Source of the DNA: Phytopseudomonas punonensis
GTDB taxonomy: Bacteria; Pseudomonadota; Gammaproteobacteria; Pseudomonadales; Pseudomonadaceae
Reading direction: 5' to 3'
Assembly: GCF_900142655.1 (NCBI RefSeq)
Contig: NZ_FRBQ01000002.1
Span: forward strand, 318,918-382,917
DNA: 64,000 nucleotides
Made by a program: the position numbers and the translations under genes. Of this stretch, positions 7,056 to 16,731 are shown one piece after another (position 1 is the first letter of the stretch; each line of letters starts with the position of its first letter). The notes under the pieces were generated by a model that was not told the DNA's origin, made no database searches, and was given only the letters and a program-made list of their open reading frames with translations.

Positions 7056-8756
7056 TTACAGCGGCGGGGTGCGTGGCGGGATCTGCCGTTTGCTGCCGGT
7101 CGACTCGAAAGCCGAGGCTAGTTTCAGCAGGGCATTGTCGTCGTAGGCGCGGCCGGCAAAGGTCAGCCCAACCGGCATACCGATATCGACCATCACGCCC
7201 ATCGGCACGGTGACCGTCGGTACACCGAGGTGGCGAATGGCGAGGTTGCCGTTGGCGACCCAGATGCCGTTGCTCCAGGCGATATCGGCAGACTGCGGAT
7301 TCACATCGGCATCGGCCGGGCCGACGTCAGCGACGGTCGGGAACAGCACGGCGTCGAGTTTGAGTTCGTCCATCCACTGTTCGAGGTCGAGCTGCCGGGT
7401 CTTTTCCAGGCCGCGCAGGCCGTCCGGCACGCTGGCGATCTCGTTCCAGGCCTTGATGCCGCGCTGGGCCATGCGCACGTACTCGTCCATGCCGGCGGCC
7501 AGGTCGTCTTCACGGTTGGGCAAGGTGCCGGGGGCGTGAGGGAAGATTTGCGGGGCGTCGACGTCGGCCAGGCGATTGAGTTTTGGGTCGCCATTGGCGC
7601 GCAGGAAGTCATCGAAGGCCCAGCCGGACAGCTCCCACAGTTCGTCATGCAGGAACTGGCGGGAGACCAGGCCACGGTTGTAAACGGTCGGCGCACCGGG
7701 GCGGTCGCCTTCGCAGTTGGACACCAGCGGGAAGTCCACTTCGAGCACCGTCGCACCGGCTTTTTCAAGCGCGGCGCGGGCCTGTTCCCACAGCGCGATC
7801 ACCGAGGCGCGGGTGTGAATGCGCTGCCCGGTCGGGCCACCAATGCCAGGCTTTTCACTGGTGCCGGCCAGCTCATCCTTGTTGATGTACATGCGCGGCA
7901 CGCCAAAACGCTTGCCCTTGAGCGCATCAGCCTGTGCGGCCAGCTCATGGTAGGAAGCGGGGCGTACGTCGGAGGCTTTCGGGATCGGCACCCAGGGCTG
8001 CAGGCGCCACAGATCGCCGCGTGTATCAGGATCGTCGGCGACGACTGCTTCGAGGATCTCCAGCAGGTCCGCCATGGTGCGGGCAAAGGGCACTACCACA
8101 TCCATGGTCGGGGTCAGCGGCCAGTTGCCGCGCACCGAAATCACCCCGCGCGATGGCGTGTAGGCGCACAGACCGTTATTCGAGGCCGGGCCGCGGCCGC
8201 TTGACCAGGTTTCCTCGGCCAGGCCGAAGGCGGCGAAGCTAGCCGCTGTCGCCGTACCAGCACCGTTCGAGGAGCCTGAGGCGAACGGTGCGGTGAGGTA
8301 ATTGGCGTTGTAGGGGCTTTCCGCACGGCCATACACGCCGCGCTGCATGCCGCCATTGGCCATCGGCGGCATATTGGTCTTGCCCAGGCAGATGGCGCCG
8401 GCGACGCGCAGGCGCTCGATGGTGAAGGCGTCACGCTGGGCGACCAGATCCTTGAACGCCGGGCTGCCGGAGGCGGCGGTCAGGCCTTTGACCAGGTAGC
8501 TGTCCTTGGCGGTATAGGGAATGCCATCCAGCGGGCTCAGAGTTTCGCCGCGAGCGCGACGTGCATCGGAGGCTTCGGCCTCTTTCAGCGCGTCCGGGTT
8601 GCGAACTACCACGGCATTGAGCTTGGTGGGCGTATCTGCGCCATCGTAGGCGTCGATCCGCGAGAGGTAGGCCTTCACCAGTTCGACCGCCGTCGTGCGG
8701 CCGGTCTCGAGCGCGGCGCGCAGCTCGGCGATGGAGACTTCGGTTACCTCGAACAT
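7056..8756 (-). CDS. Amidase signature family hydrolase
   Basis: The protein has 566 residues. The Ser-cisSer-Lys triad can be read: Lys84 in TAKDS, cis-Ser162 in GSSNG and nucleophile Ser186 in ETWSSGRGPA; the 24-residue gap between the serines equals that in FAAH. These proteins hydrolyse C-N amide bonds. It is not GatA: there is no gatB or gatC nearby, and the nucleophile region departs from the usual DTGGS. The substrate is unknown. There is no signal peptide, so it is cytosolic. It is monocistronic and divergent from the flavin-binding protein gene at 8965. Confidence 0.88.
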   Translation of the reverse strand: MFEVTEVSIAELRAALETGRTTAVELVKAYLSRIDAYDGADTPTKLNAVVVRNPDALKEAEASDARRARGETLSPLDGIPYTAKDSYLVKGLTAASGSPAFKDLVAQRDAFTIERLRVAGAICLGKTNMPPMANGGMQRGVYGRAESPYNANYLTAPFASGSSNGAGTATAASFAAFGLAEETWSSGRGPASNNGLCAYTPSRGVISVRGNWPLTPTMDVVVPFARTMADLLEILEAVVADDPDTRGDLWRLQPWVPIPKASDVRPASYHELAAQADALKGKRFGVPRMYINKDELAGTSEKPGIGGPTGQRIHTRASVIALWEQARAALEKAGATVLEVDFPLVSNCEGDRPGAPTVYNRGLVSRQFLHDELWELSGWAFDDFLRANGDPKLNRLADVDAPQIFPHAPGTLPNREDDLAAGMDEYVRMAQRGIKAWNEIASVPDGLRGLEKTRQLDLEQWMDELKLDAVLFPTVADVGPADADVNPQSADIAWSNGIWVANGNLAIRHLGVPTVTVPMGVMVDIGMPVGLTFAGRAYDDNALLKLASAFESTGSKRQIPPRTPPL

Positions 8757-8964
8757 GCTTTCACCCCTGATGGCTCGCGGGCAGGCGATGTTGTTTGTGT
8801 GCCTGGTGCCCGATTGAATGGCGGCTGATTTGCAGCCGGTCGACCGCCGATTCTAGTGCCGGCCGTGCAGAAGGGGCAGCCCCTGGCGTTCAATTTCTTG
8901 CACAGTTCGAGGCCACAGACGCGATGTTGTACAGTGGCGCCATGGATTCTATCGAGGTGCCGCG

Positions 8965-9537
8965 ATGAACAATTCGATCAAGCCTGTGAGCCTGGACAAA
9001 GCCTACCGATTGCTCAACCACGGCCCTACGGTGCTGGTTTCCGCACGCCACGACGGCGTCGATGGAGTGATGGCGGCAGCCTGGGCCTGTGCCCTGGACT
9101 TCGATCCGCCGAAGCTCACCGTGGTGCTCGATAAAATCACCGCTACACGCGTGCTGGTTGAAGGCAGCGGGCAGTTCGTCATTCAGGTTCCCACCGCCGC
9201 GCAGCTGGAACTCACCAGGCAGGTGGGTTCGCGGAGCCTCAATGAGCATCCCAACAAGCTGGCCGATAGCGGTGTCAAGCTGATCTCGTTGGGTGATCAG
9301 AACCTGCCGTTCGTTTCCGGTTGTTCGGCGTGGCTGGCTTGTCGTCTGATCCCCGAGCCGCATAACCAGCAGACCTACGACCTGTTCATTGGCGAAGTGA
9401 CCGCCGCCTGGGCCGATGAGCGGGTGTTCCGCGACGGCCGCTGGCACTTCGAAGATGCTGATCCGAGCTGGCGCAGCATTCACCATGTGGCCGGTGGTCA
9501 CTTTTATGGCATAGGCGAAGCGCTGAGCCGCGAATAA
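8965..9537 (+). CDS. Flavin reductase-like FMN-binding split-barrel protein
   Basis: A 190-residue protein starting at an ATG behind GAGGTG. It has the flavin-reductase-like layout: an N-terminal segment with VLVSARHDGVDGVMAAAWACALDFDPPKL, then strand-rich middle and GxHF-like end (GGHFYGIGEAL). Members bind FMN and act as flavin reductases or flavoprotein oxidoreductases. The partner enzyme and substrate cannot be told from its neighbours. Confidence 0.85.
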   Translation: MNNSIKPVSLDKAYRLLNHGPTVLVSARHDGVDGVMAAAWACALDFDPPKLTVVLDKITATRVLVEGSGQFVIQVPTAAQLELTRQVGSRSLNEHPNKLADSGVKLISLGDQNLPFVSGCSAWLACRLIPEPHNQQTYDLFIGEVTAAWADERVFRDGRWHFEDADPSWRSIHHVAGGHFYGIGEALSRE

Positions 9538-9616
9538 TGGGTGTCGGCCGTTGTCTCACTCAGATACGCGATAGAGGCGCTGGCGATATTGACCAGCGCC
9601 GTAACCGGAGCTCGAG

Positions 9617-9958
9617 ATGAAAGCACTGATCAGCCTTACCCTGGTGCTAGCCGTTTTGGCGGGCACCGCAGCGGTTGCGGACGAGCGGGCGCCGCAAACC
9701 ATTCGCGTGATTCCCAAGGCCTACGTAAGCCCAGGCGCCAGTGGCAGCGTCGACACCTATGAGCGCCAAGAGAGCTACAACCTCTATGGCGGCCAGCGCA
9801 TACCGCAAGGCATCGATTCACGCAGCTATGAAAGTGGGCAGCGCAGCTCGACATTCGAGACCCGTGGCGGCATTCGCCAGAGCACCGAATACCCCAATGG
9901 CTACGAAGTGCAGCGTTATCCAGGGCAGGGCACGCAGCAGTACCAGCAGCGGCGCTAG
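9617..9958 (+). CDS. Small exported protein of unknown function
   Basis: A 113-residue protein with a clear signal peptide (MKALISLTLVLAVLAGTAAVADE, cleavage near residue 21). The mature chain is polar, low in hydrophobics and rich in Tyr, Gln, Ser, Gly and Arg, with many aromatic-containing short turns and a Gln/Arg-rich end. It is probably periplasmic and partly disordered. I do not recognise a family. Confidence 0.7.
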   Translation: MKALISLTLVLAVLAGTAAVADERAPQTIRVIPKAYVSPGASGSVDTYERQESYNLYGGQRIPQGIDSRSYESGQRSSTFETRGGIRQSTEYPNGYEVQRYPGQGTQQYQQRR

Positions 9959-9964
9959 GTCGCA

Positions 9965-10006
9965 TTAGACTTTGGTCTAAAAAGGGCGGGGTTTCGACTA
10001 AGGTCG
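9965..10006 (+). promoter_or_regulatory. Two GAC-N4-GTC palindromes upstream of the acetate permease operon
   Basis: GAC-TTTG-GTC at 9968-9977 sits inside the longer dyad TTAGAC-N4-GTCTAA (9965-9980), and GAC-TAAG-GTC is at 9996-10005 inside CGAC-N4-GTCG. Their centres are 28 bp apart, about 75-110 bp before the DUF485 start. The same motif precedes the second symporter operon at 39196. A response-regulator site is plausible; CrbR/ErdR-type regulators control acetate genes in pseudomonads, but that identity is inference. Confidence 0.55.
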
Positions 10007-10075
10007 TCTGTCAGAAGTTTAAGGCTCACATACAGTTATCCGTACCAGCATCCTGCTGTGGAGGATAACAATAAA

Positions 10076-10387
10076 ATGAACGACAGCATTTATCGGCGGA
10101 TCGAGCAAAGTCCGCACTTCAAGGAGCTAGTAGCCAAGCGTGAGCGATTCGCCTGGATACTTTCCGCCTTCATGCTTGGCATTTACGTAGGTTTCATCCT
10201 GCTCATTGCCTTTGTGCCTACCTGGCTTGGAACCCGCATCAGCGAAGGCTCCCCGATCACCTGGGGCATTCCCGTAGGTGTTGGCGTGATTCTCTCGGCC
10301 TTCGTGTTGACTGGCATCTATGTGCGCCGCGCCAACAGCGAGTTCGACCAACTGAACCAGGTAATTCTGGATGAGGTGGGCAAATGA
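10076..10387 (+). CDS. DUF485 membrane protein, YjcH-like
   Basis: The ATG at 10076 gives 103 residues, matching E. coli YjcH (104); an upstream GTG at 10058 lies within the ribosome binding region GGAGG. It has two membrane helices flanked by charged ends and the DUF485 N-terminus ([20 protein letters not shown]). The stop overlaps the actP start by four bases. In related bacteria this small protein is co-transcribed with acetate permease; its exact role is unclear. Confidence 0.9.
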   Translation: MNDSIYRRIEQSPHFKELVAKRERFAWILSAFMLGIYVGFILLIAFVPTWLGTRISEGSPITWGIPVGVGVILSAFVLTGIYVRRANSEFDQLNQVILDEVGK

Positions 10388-12039
10388 TCGGCCGCATCCT
10401 CTCCACTTTGGCCTTGATGGCCCTGGCTCCGACCTTGTGGGCCGATGCGTTGACTGGCGACGTGCAGCGTCAGGCCGTCAACACCCCCGCGATACTGATG
10501 TTCCTGGCGTTTGTTGGTGGCACGCTGTGCATCACCTACTGGGCGTCCAAACGCAGCAAATCGACGTCGGACTTCTATACCGCAGGCGGCGGTATCACCG
10601 GTTTTCAGAACGGCCTGGCAATCGCTGGTGACTACATGTCGGCGGCGTCCTTTCTGGGTATTTCTGCCCTGGTGTTCACCTCGGGCTACGATGGCCTGAT
10701 CTACTCCATCGGCTTCCTGGTCGGCTGGCCGGTGATCCTGTTCCTGATCGCCGAGCGCCTGCGTAACTTGGGCAAGTACACCTTTGCTGACGTGGCGTCC
10801 TATCGCCTCAAGCAAAAAGAAATCCGCACCCTGTCGGCCAGTGGCTCGCTGGTGGTAGTGGCCTTCTACCTGATCGCGCAGATGGTGGGTGCCGGCAAGC
10901 TGATCCAGCTGCTGTTCGGCCTCGACTACCACGTTGCTGTGGTACTGGTCGGTATCCTGATGGTGATGTACGTGCTGTTCGGCGGCATGCTGGCCACCAC
11001 CTGGGTACAGATCATCAAGGCAGTGCTGCTGCTGTCCGGTGCATCGTTCATGGCGTTCATGGTGATGAAGCACGTTGGCTTCAACTTCAACACCCTGTTC
11101 ACCGAGGCGATCAAGGTTCACGCCAATGGCGAGGCCATCATGAGCCCCGGCGGCCTAGTGAAAGATCCTATCTCGGCGATCTCCCTCGGTCTGGCGCTGA
11201 TGTTCGGTACTGCCGGTCTGCCGCACATCCTGATGCGCTTCTTCACCGTTGGTGATGCCAAAGAAGCCCGTAAATCGGTGTTCTATGCCACTGGCTTCAT
11301 CGGTTACTTCTACATCCTGACCTTCATCATCGGCTTCGGCGCGATCCTGCTGGTAAGCACCAACCCGGCCTTCAAAGACGCTGCTGGCGCGCTGCTGGGC
11401 GGTAACAACATGGCGGCTGTGCACCTGGCTAACGCCGTGGGCGGCAGCATCTTCCTGGGCTTTATCTCGGCCGTGGCTTTCGCCACCATCCTCGCGGTGG
11501 TTGCAGGCCTGACGCTGGCTGGCGCTTCGGCGGTGTCTCACGACCTGTACGCCAGTGTGATCAAGAAAGGTAACGTCAACGAGAAGGATGAACTGCGCGT
11601 ATCGAAGATCACCACCGTATGCCTGGGTATCCTGGCAATCGGCCTGGGTATCCTGTTCGAGAAGCAGAATATTGCCTTCATGGTGGGCTTGGCGTTCTCC
11701 ATCGCCGCGAGCTGTAACTTCCCTGTGCTGTTCCTCAGCATGTACTGGAAGAACCTGACCACCCGTGGCGCGATGATCGGCGGCTGGCTCGGCCTGATCA
11801 CTGCGGTGGTGCTTATGGTGCTCGGCCCAACCATCTGGGTCACGGTGCTCGGCCACGAGAAGGCGATCTTCCCGTACGAATACCCGGCGCTGTTCTCCAT
11901 CATCGTGGCGTTCGTCGGCATCTGGTTCTTCTCAATCACCGACAAGTCCGAATCGGCTGCAGAGGAACGCGCTCTGTTCCTGCCGCAGTTCGTACGTTCG
12001 CATACCGGCCTCGGCGCCAGTGGCGCTTCGTCTCACTGA
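10384..12039 (+). CDS. actP: Cation/acetate symporter
   Basis: A 551-residue sodium:solute symporter family protein, the normal ActP length, with an N-terminal signal-like segment and about 13 membrane helices. SSS features include [34 protein letters not shown] near the N-terminus and [16 protein letters not shown] in the middle. It takes up acetate and similar short acids with sodium. It overlaps the DUF485 gene (ATGA), ends at a terminator at 12061, and is probably controlled through the palindromes at 9965-10006. No acs gene lies in the window. Confidence 0.92.
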   Translation: MIGRILSTLALMALAPTLWADALTGDVQRQAVNTPAILMFLAFVGGTLCITYWASKRSKSTSDFYTAGGGITGFQNGLAIAGDYMSAASFLGISALVFTSGYDGLIYSIGFLVGWPVILFLIAERLRNLGKYTFADVASYRLKQKEIRTLSASGSLVVVAFYLIAQMVGAGKLIQLLFGLDYHVAVVLVGILMVMYVLFGGMLATTWVQIIKAVLLLSGASFMAFMVMKHVGFNFNTLFTEAIKVHANGEAIMSPGGLVKDPISAISLGLALMFGTAGLPHILMRFFTVGDAKEARKSVFYATGFIGYFYILTFIIGFGAILLVSTNPAFKDAAGALLGGNNMAAVHLANAVGGSIFLGFISAVAFATILAVVAGLTLAGASAVSHDLYASVIKKGNVNEKDELRVSKITTVCLGILAIGLGILFEKQNIAFMVGLAFSIAASCNFPVLFLSMYWKNLTTRGAMIGGWLGLITAVVLMVLGPTIWVTVLGHEKAIFPYEYPALFSIIVAFVGIWFFSITDKSESAAEERALFLPQFVRSHTGLGASGASSH

Positions 12040-12060
12040 TCGGTCTGCTGGGCATGAAAA

Positions 12061-12087
12061 GGGCGGCCTTCGGGTCGCCCTTTTTTT
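12061..12087 (+). terminator. Terminator of the actP operon
   Basis: Stem GGGCGGCC / GGTCGCCC (8 bp with one G-T) with TTCG tetraloop, then seven T. It lies 21 bp after the actP stop. Confidence 0.85.
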
Positions 12088-12398
12088 GCGTGTGTCCCGT
12101 CCTGAAATACCTACACCTTTCGCTTGAGAGCCTGGAGTTTTTGGTGGGGCAGGGCATTACCGTGCTCGTTGCTAAATAGCCTTACGCCTCTGACCGCTAG
12201 CCATAGGCCGGGCATGTATCAGTGCGCTGTACCGCAGTGCATTTGAGTTGGTCGACCTGAGCGGCCTCTGTAGATGTGGCACCGTCAGCTTGGAGCGAAC
12301 GGGCGACCAAGACAGCGCTGCGACTTGGGTGGTGGTAAGCGAGGATTTTGTAGCGAAGGGGAGTACCTGCCTCCATCTGCTGACAGCAGGACGGTTCG
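12088..12398. other. Intergenic region between actP and the diguanylate cyclase gene
   Basis: About 310 bp lying downstream of both flanking, convergent genes. I see no open frame with a ribosome binding site and no second clear terminator. Nothing is assigned. Confidence 0.4.
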
Positions 12399-13439
12399 CT
12401 AGGCGGTCTTGGCTGTTTCCGCAACCTGATACGTATCGATATGGATGCGATTACGTCCGGCCCGTTTGGCCTCATAGAGCTGCTGGTCGGCGCGTTCCAA
12501 CCAATCCTGCCAGCGTTCGTTGGCATACAGCACGGCGCCGCCCATCGAGACGGTCACCGGGCCACCGGGGCTTTTCAGATGTGCGGAAATCTGTGCCTGT
12601 AACTGCTGAGCGGCGGCTCGCAAGCCTTTTTCGTTGGTGTTGCAGAGCAGCAGCAGAAATTCCTCGCCGCCAAAGCGGAACAAGCGATCTTCATGGCGGA
12701 TGCAGCGATTGGTCAGTTGCACGAAACTCACCAGCACCTGATCACCGACCTGATGCCCGAAGCGGTCATTGACCTGCTTGAAATGATCCATGTCGATAAC
12801 CAGTACGGCGCTGCTGATGTTGTGGCGGCGCTGGTTGGCCACCGCAATCTTCAGTTCCTGGTCCATCACGCGGCGGTTACGGGCACCGGTCAACGGGTCG
12901 CGCGTTGCCCAGGATTGCAGCTGTTTGCGTTGGTAGTGGGCGCGCTGGGCGAAGATAAAGCTGAGGATGCTGGCCATCATCACGGTGACGATGAACGACA
13001 GCATCTGGTAGTGACTCTCGAAGACCGTGCCCGGCATCACGCTGGCGTAGGCCACCAGCATCACCAGCACCGCTACCGTGGCCAGCAGCGCAATCAGCGG
13101 TGTCACCATGAAGAAGTTGAGAAGGATCAGCGGATAGATCCAGAACAAGCCGTTGATGCCCAGCTTGATGGCGATCAGGGTAGCGCACAAGGATTCGATG
13201 ACGACCAGACAGAGCCCCGGTTTGCGGGTATCACCGGTGCGCCAGGCGTAGGCCACGGCGAAGATGGTCGACAGCACGATCACCGTATCGGCGATAGCGA
13301 CCGGATAATTTCCTTGCGAGAACCGGTATACCGCATAGGGGGTAATGCCGAGCACACCAAAGAAGCCCATCAGGGTAATGATGGAAAGCTGAAAATCTCT
13401 GCGCAGCCGCGCCAGTACACGATTGAAACGTCTGCCCAT
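12399..13439 (-). CDS. Membrane-anchored GGDEF diguanylate cyclase
   Basis: With the ATG at 13439 the protein has 346 residues; an in-frame ATG at 13505 would add 22, and neither has a strong ribosome binding site. The first 170 residues hold about five to six membrane helices. The C-terminal GGDEF domain has DPLTGARNRR, DMDHFKQVND and the active-site GGEEF. Exactly five residues before it is RHED, an RxxD product-inhibition I-site. It should make c-di-GMP from GTP at the inner membrane, with feedback inhibition. No sensory domain besides the membrane part is visible. Confidence 0.9.
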   Translation of the reverse strand: MGRRFNRVLARLRRDFQLSIITLMGFFGVLGITPYAVYRFSQGNYPVAIADTVIVLSTIFAVAYAWRTGDTRKPGLCLVVIESLCATLIAIKLGINGLFWIYPLILLNFFMVTPLIALLATVAVLVMLVAYASVMPGTVFESHYQMLSFIVTVMMASILSFIFAQRAHYQRKQLQSWATRDPLTGARNRRVMDQELKIAVANQRRHNISSAVLVIDMDHFKQVNDRFGHQVGDQVLVSFVQLTNRCIRHEDRLFRFGGEEFLLLLCNTNEKGLRAAAQQLQAQISAHLKSPGGPVTVSMGGAVLYANERWQDWLERADQQLYEAKRAGRNRIHIDTYQVAETAKTA

Positions 13440-13587
13440 GGCAATTTTCTCAATAATCGCGTGTTCGCCTGGCAGCCATCGCTCGCCGTTAGCGTTTAGA
13501 AGCATGGCTCTGAGCCATGCTGGGCAGTAAACACTATCGCGGAGGAGGCTGCTCGCAAGCCAGCGTCACGTCAGCTTATAGGAGATA

Positions 13588-13986
13588 TCAACGTGCCATT
13601 ACGTTCAATTCTTTTTTCATTCTGTAACGGCGCAAGCGCTCAGCGAGCTCTGGCGGCGGCTGTTCACAGGCCTGAAAGCCCTGGCGTTGATAGACCGGTT
13701 CAAGATTCGGGTGGCAGAAAAGCCATACCGGCATGTCGAGCGCCTCAAGAGCATTTTCGAGGAGAGCGCTGGCGACGCCCCTGTGACGATGCTCGGCATC
13801 GACCAGCAAGCTGGTCAGCCATTGGCCGCCAGCGACGGGTTGTAGGCATAGCGCTGCGATGATGTGCGGATCTTGGGCGACCCACACCTGATGGGCCGAG
13901 CGGGTACGCATGGCCGAGCGCTGGCTGCGGTAGAACTTGTCGGCCAAGGGGCGCAGGTGGTCAGGCAGGCAGCGAAACTCTGGCAT
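13588..13986 (-). CDS. GNAT family N-acetyltransferase
   Basis: A 132-residue protein with the GNAT acetyl-CoA site: strand WLTSLLVDAEHRHRGVASALLENAL gives the V-x-x-x-x-R/Q-x-x-G-x-A pattern, then a C-terminal strand with YQRQGFQ. The N-terminus is short for the fold. The acceptor substrate is unknown. It stands alone, upstream of and parallel to the cyclase gene. Confidence 0.82.
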   Translation of the reverse strand: MPEFRCLPDHLRPLADKFYRSQRSAMRTRSAHQVWVAQDPHIIAALCLQPVAGGQWLTSLLVDAEHRHRGVASALLENALEALDMPVWLFCHPNLEPVYQRQGFQACEQPPPELAERLRRYRMKKELNVMAR

Positions 13987-14059
13987 CGATGTTGGAGGTG
14001 ATGGAAGGCAGGGGCGCCAGTCTACGTTTCAGCCTGCGGCGCCACCAGCCTCGAGCGAT

Positions 14060-14392
14060 TCAGGCACTGCGCTGCAGCAGGCGCACCGCGCTGATTTCCG
14101 GCAGATCTGCGCGGCGCAGATAAACATGCAGCGGTTCGCTGATGGCCAGGCGCTCGTCGATATGCAAATCGACCAGCATGCGCAGGCGCTCGCGCTTGAG
14201 GGTCATCAGCTCGGCCGCATCAGCGGCTTCCCATACGAACTCACTGGTCGGGGTGATGCTGTCTTCGGCGATGTCCATGCCAAACGAATCTTCGCTGAAG
14301 CGAACGATATGCTGGCCGGTCTTGGTGTTGTAGCCGACGAAACCTTGCAGTTGGTCAGCAGCGGCGCAGATACCGGCAGAAGTGATAGCCAT
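14060..14392 (-). CDS. Conserved-looking hypothetical protein, 110 residues
   Basis: The start at 14392 gives 110 residues (MAITSAGIC...). The protein is soluble, without signal peptide. It contains the stretch FVGYNTKTGQHIVRFSEDSFGMDIAEDSITPTSEFVW and a Leu/Arg-rich helical end. I cannot name a family. Codon use and GC match its neighbours. Confidence 0.6.
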   Translation of the reverse strand: MAITSAGICAAADQLQGFVGYNTKTGQHIVRFSEDSFGMDIAEDSITPTSEFVWEAADAAELMTLKRERLRMLVDLHIDERLAISEPLHVYLRRADLPEISAVRLLQRSA

Positions 14393-14535
14393 GGTGAGCC
14401 TCGCGGTAGCGGAAGGAATCAGCACAGGCTAGGTGTTGCATCAGGGCGGGCGTTGCCGCAGATCAATGAACGGTCGTGCTGCCCTGTGGCGCTCTCAGGG
14501 TACTTTGCCGCAGGTGCTCGGCGCCTTGAGTGGCC

Positions 14536-14790
14536 TCAGCCCTCGGGTTCGATGCCTGGCAGCGTGCCGCCATCGCTAATCGAGTTGGATACGCGGTAGC
14601 TGGGTGCCTGCAGGGCGCTGCGAATCTTTTCGTAGTCCTCGTACTGCAGGCCGCTGCGGCTGAGCATTTCCAGCGCGAATTGCTTGATCTCGGCGTCGGT
14701 ATAAGGGCGTTCGGCAGCCGACTGTGGGCTGGCGCAACCAGCAAGTGCGAGGGTGAAAACGGTGAGCAGGAGAACCAGTGGACGTTGCAT
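14536..14790 (-). CDS. Small lipoprotein, unknown function
   Basis: 84 residues from the ATG at 14790, which follows AGGTG; a GTG nine bases upstream is less likely. It has a signal with lipobox LAGC (Cys about 19), then about 65 polar residues with an acidic helix (YTDAEIKQFALEMLSRSGLQYEDYEKI). Predicted to be lipid-anchored in the envelope; the partner is unknown. Confidence 0.72.
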   Translation of the reverse strand: MQRPLVLLLTVFTLALAGCASPQSAAERPYTDAEIKQFALEMLSRSGLQYEDYEKIRSALQAPSYRVSNSISDGGTLPGIEPEG

Positions 14791-14888
14791 GGGAGGCACC
14801 TGTTAGCGAAGCCGTTGGGATAGCGCATAGGCTATTGGCTGGCTGCGTGGTGCAGAAATCATTCACTTCGATAGTGGCTATCGGCGTC

Positions 14889-15311
14889 TTAGGTAGCCTG
14901 CGGTGTTCGGACCTTTAGCCATATCAGCGGTAGCACGTGGCTTCGCAGCAGAGGTGCCAGGTCAGCGCCTCTCTCGTCATGTGGGTGCAGCCAGCGCAGC
15001 TCTTCGAGTTCGGCCGCTGCCGCAACCGGCTGGCCCAGTGAGGCGCGGAATATATCGGCTTCGATTCGGGTGTCCGCTTCATTGGCGGCCGCTTCGTTGA
15101 ACTGGCCTAGCGGTGTAAAGGCAGTTGCGGGCAACTGCAGATTCAGCTCTTCATCGAGCTCGCGAGCCAGTGTCTGCCGGGCACTTTCACCGGGCTCACG
15201 TTTGCCGCCTGGCAGCATGAACATCTGGGTACCGCGTTTGCGCACCAGCAGCAGGCGGCCGGTATCGTCGAACAGACAGGCGGCTGCGATGCGCAACAGT
15301 TGGAGCGCCAT
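14889..15311 (-). CDS. NUDIX hydrolase
   Basis: A 140-residue protein with a complete Nudix box, GGKREPGESARQTLARELDEEL, matching Gx5Ex7REUxEExGU except for the final positions. The metal-binding glutamates are present. It hydrolyses a nucleoside diphosphate linked to another moiety; the substrate cannot be told. Its start lies 3 bp after the stop of the upstream lipoprotein gene, so they form a two-gene unit. Confidence 0.9.
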   Translation of the reverse strand: MALQLLRIAAACLFDDTGRLLLVRKRGTQMFMLPGGKREPGESARQTLARELDEELNLQLPATAFTPLGQFNEAAANEADTRIEADIFRASLGQPVAAAAELEELRWLHPHDERGADLAPLLRSHVLPLIWLKVRTPQAT

Positions 15312-15314
15312 GGC

Positions 15315-15905
15315 TCAGCGCAGCTGGCGAGGAGCGGTTTCCAGCGAGCCGACTTTTACCGCCATCAGCGGCGAATTGTTTATCCACACATCGTCGATGA
15401 CGATGGTGCGCCCTACGTCTTCCTTGTCGGCAGCTACCAGGAGGTAGTAGGTGCCATCTTCCAGCGCTTCACCATCCCAGCCCAGGCTGGTCATGCCGAT
15501 CACTGTAGAAGGGCGAGTCGGTTTGGTGGGAATCACTGTTCCGTAGGCATCCATCAGCACGGCGCGAGGCTTGAGTGCGAACTTGTTGATGCCCAAGCAG
15601 GTGTGGTCGCAGAACGAGTTGACGTTCAGGCGGTAGCGCTCGCCCTGTTTGAGCTTCAGCGAGTAAACGCGGTAGTTGGACAGCGAGCTGCCGAACTGCA
15701 TGTTGGCGTCGCTAGCCAGGCCGTGAGGCACTTTGCTGTTCGGGTCGAGGGGCAGCGGTACGACCTGGGCGTTATGGATCGCCTCCAGATTGCTGCGCAC
15801 GACGCTGTCGTATTCGGCCGGGGCGGCGGGCGCCGAGGTCGAATGGGGCGCGCTGCTGCAAGCTCCGAGCATAAGGCAGGCGACGAGAATGAGGGACTTG
15901 TGCAC
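15315..15905 (-). CDS. Lipoprotein of unknown function
   Basis: 196 residues with a lipoprotein signal and lipobox LGAC (Cys16). The mature part begins with a Pro/Ala-rich linker, then a beta-rich domain. Two Cys (CDHTC) lie in the middle, and a segment YRVYSLKLKQGERYRLNVNS suggests a sandwich fold like that of MalM-type periplasmic proteins, though I cannot confirm this. Located in the envelope, directly upstream of the NUDIX gene. Confidence 0.72.
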   Translation of the reverse strand: MHKSLILVACLMLGACSSAPHSTSAPAAPAEYDSVVRSNLEAIHNAQVVPLPLDPNSKVPHGLASDANMQFGSSLSNYRVYSLKLKQGERYRLNVNSFCDHTCLGINKFALKPRAVLMDAYGTVIPTKPTRPSTVIGMTSLGWDGEALEDGTYYLLVAADKEDVGRTIVIDDVWINNSPLMAVKVGSLETAPRQLR

Positions 15906-16029
15906 GATGAAACTCCTGTAAGGCTGTGTTCCGCTCGGCCATTAATCGGCAAAGAAGGAAGCCGGACAGTATACCGGGTTATTGCGGCAATACCGTGATG
16001 GATTGCCGCAATTCGCCGCTTCGGCTCAA

Positions 16030-16731
16030 TTAGCCGGCGAGGCCCACGTAAACGTTTTGCACGTCATCGTGGTTGTCGATAGCTTCCAGAAAGGCTTCGA
16101 CTTCTTCGCGTTGCTCAGGCGTCAGGTTGGAAACCGGGTTCTTCGGGCGATAGCCGAGGCTGGCCGAGTTCACGGTGAAACCTTGCTCGGGCAGGGCGCG
16201 GCTGACCAGGTCGAGATCGGTGGGCTCGGTGATGAACAGGGTGTTGCCTTCATCGGCTTCGTCAAAATCCTGAGCACCGGCTTCGATGGCGGCCAGCTCA
16301 GGGTCGGCGCCGCTTTCGCTGGAGGCTTCGATTAAACCGACATGGTCGAAGTCCCAGGCTACCGAGCCGCTGCTGCCGAGTTGCCCCTTGCGGAACAGCA
16401 CGCGGATTTCCGCCACGGTGCGGTTTACGTTGTCGGTCAGGCACTCGACGATCAGCGGCACCTGGTGCGGCGCGAAACCTTCGTAGGTAGTGCGTTCGAA
16501 GTTAACGGTCTCGCCGCTCAGCCCAGCGCCTTTCTTGATCGCGCGATCCAAAGTGTCCTTGGGCATCGAGGCTTTCTTGGCCTGATGGATGGCCAGGCGC
16601 AGCTTGGGGTTCATGTCCGGATCAGCGCCGTTGCGCGCGCAGACCATGATCTCCTTGACCAAGCGACCGAAAATCTTGCCCCTGGCGTTGGCGGCGGCTT
16701 CTTTAGGTTTGGCTTTCCACTGGGCGCCCAT
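16030..16731 (-). CDS. YebC/PmpR family protein (YeeN-type)
   Basis: A 233-residue member of the YebC/PmpR family: N-terminal [10 protein letters not shown] and a [31 protein letters not shown] helix-rich part, a [28 protein letters not shown] core and an acidic C-terminal domain. The MGAQWKAK start and size fit the second paralogue often found beside canonical YebC. Family members were described as transcription regulators and more recently as translation factors that relieve ribosome stalling; which applies here is open. Confidence 0.9.
   Translation of the reverse strand: MGAQWKAKPKEAAANARGKIFGRLVKEIMVCARNGADPDMNPKLRLAIHQAKKASMPKDTLDRAIKKGAGLSGETVNFERTTYEGFAPHQVPLIVECLTDNVNRTVAEIRVLFRKGQLGSSGSVAWDFDHVGLIEASSESGADPELAAIEAGAQDFDEADEGNTLFITEPTDLDLVSRALPEQGFTVNSASLGYRPKNPVSNLTPEQREEVEAFLEAIDNHDDVQNVYVGLAG

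Noticed and set aside
7230..8204. Open frame opposite the amidase gene
   Set aside because: Amidase catalytic motifs are complete on the minus strand; this frame has no ribosome binding site or domain.
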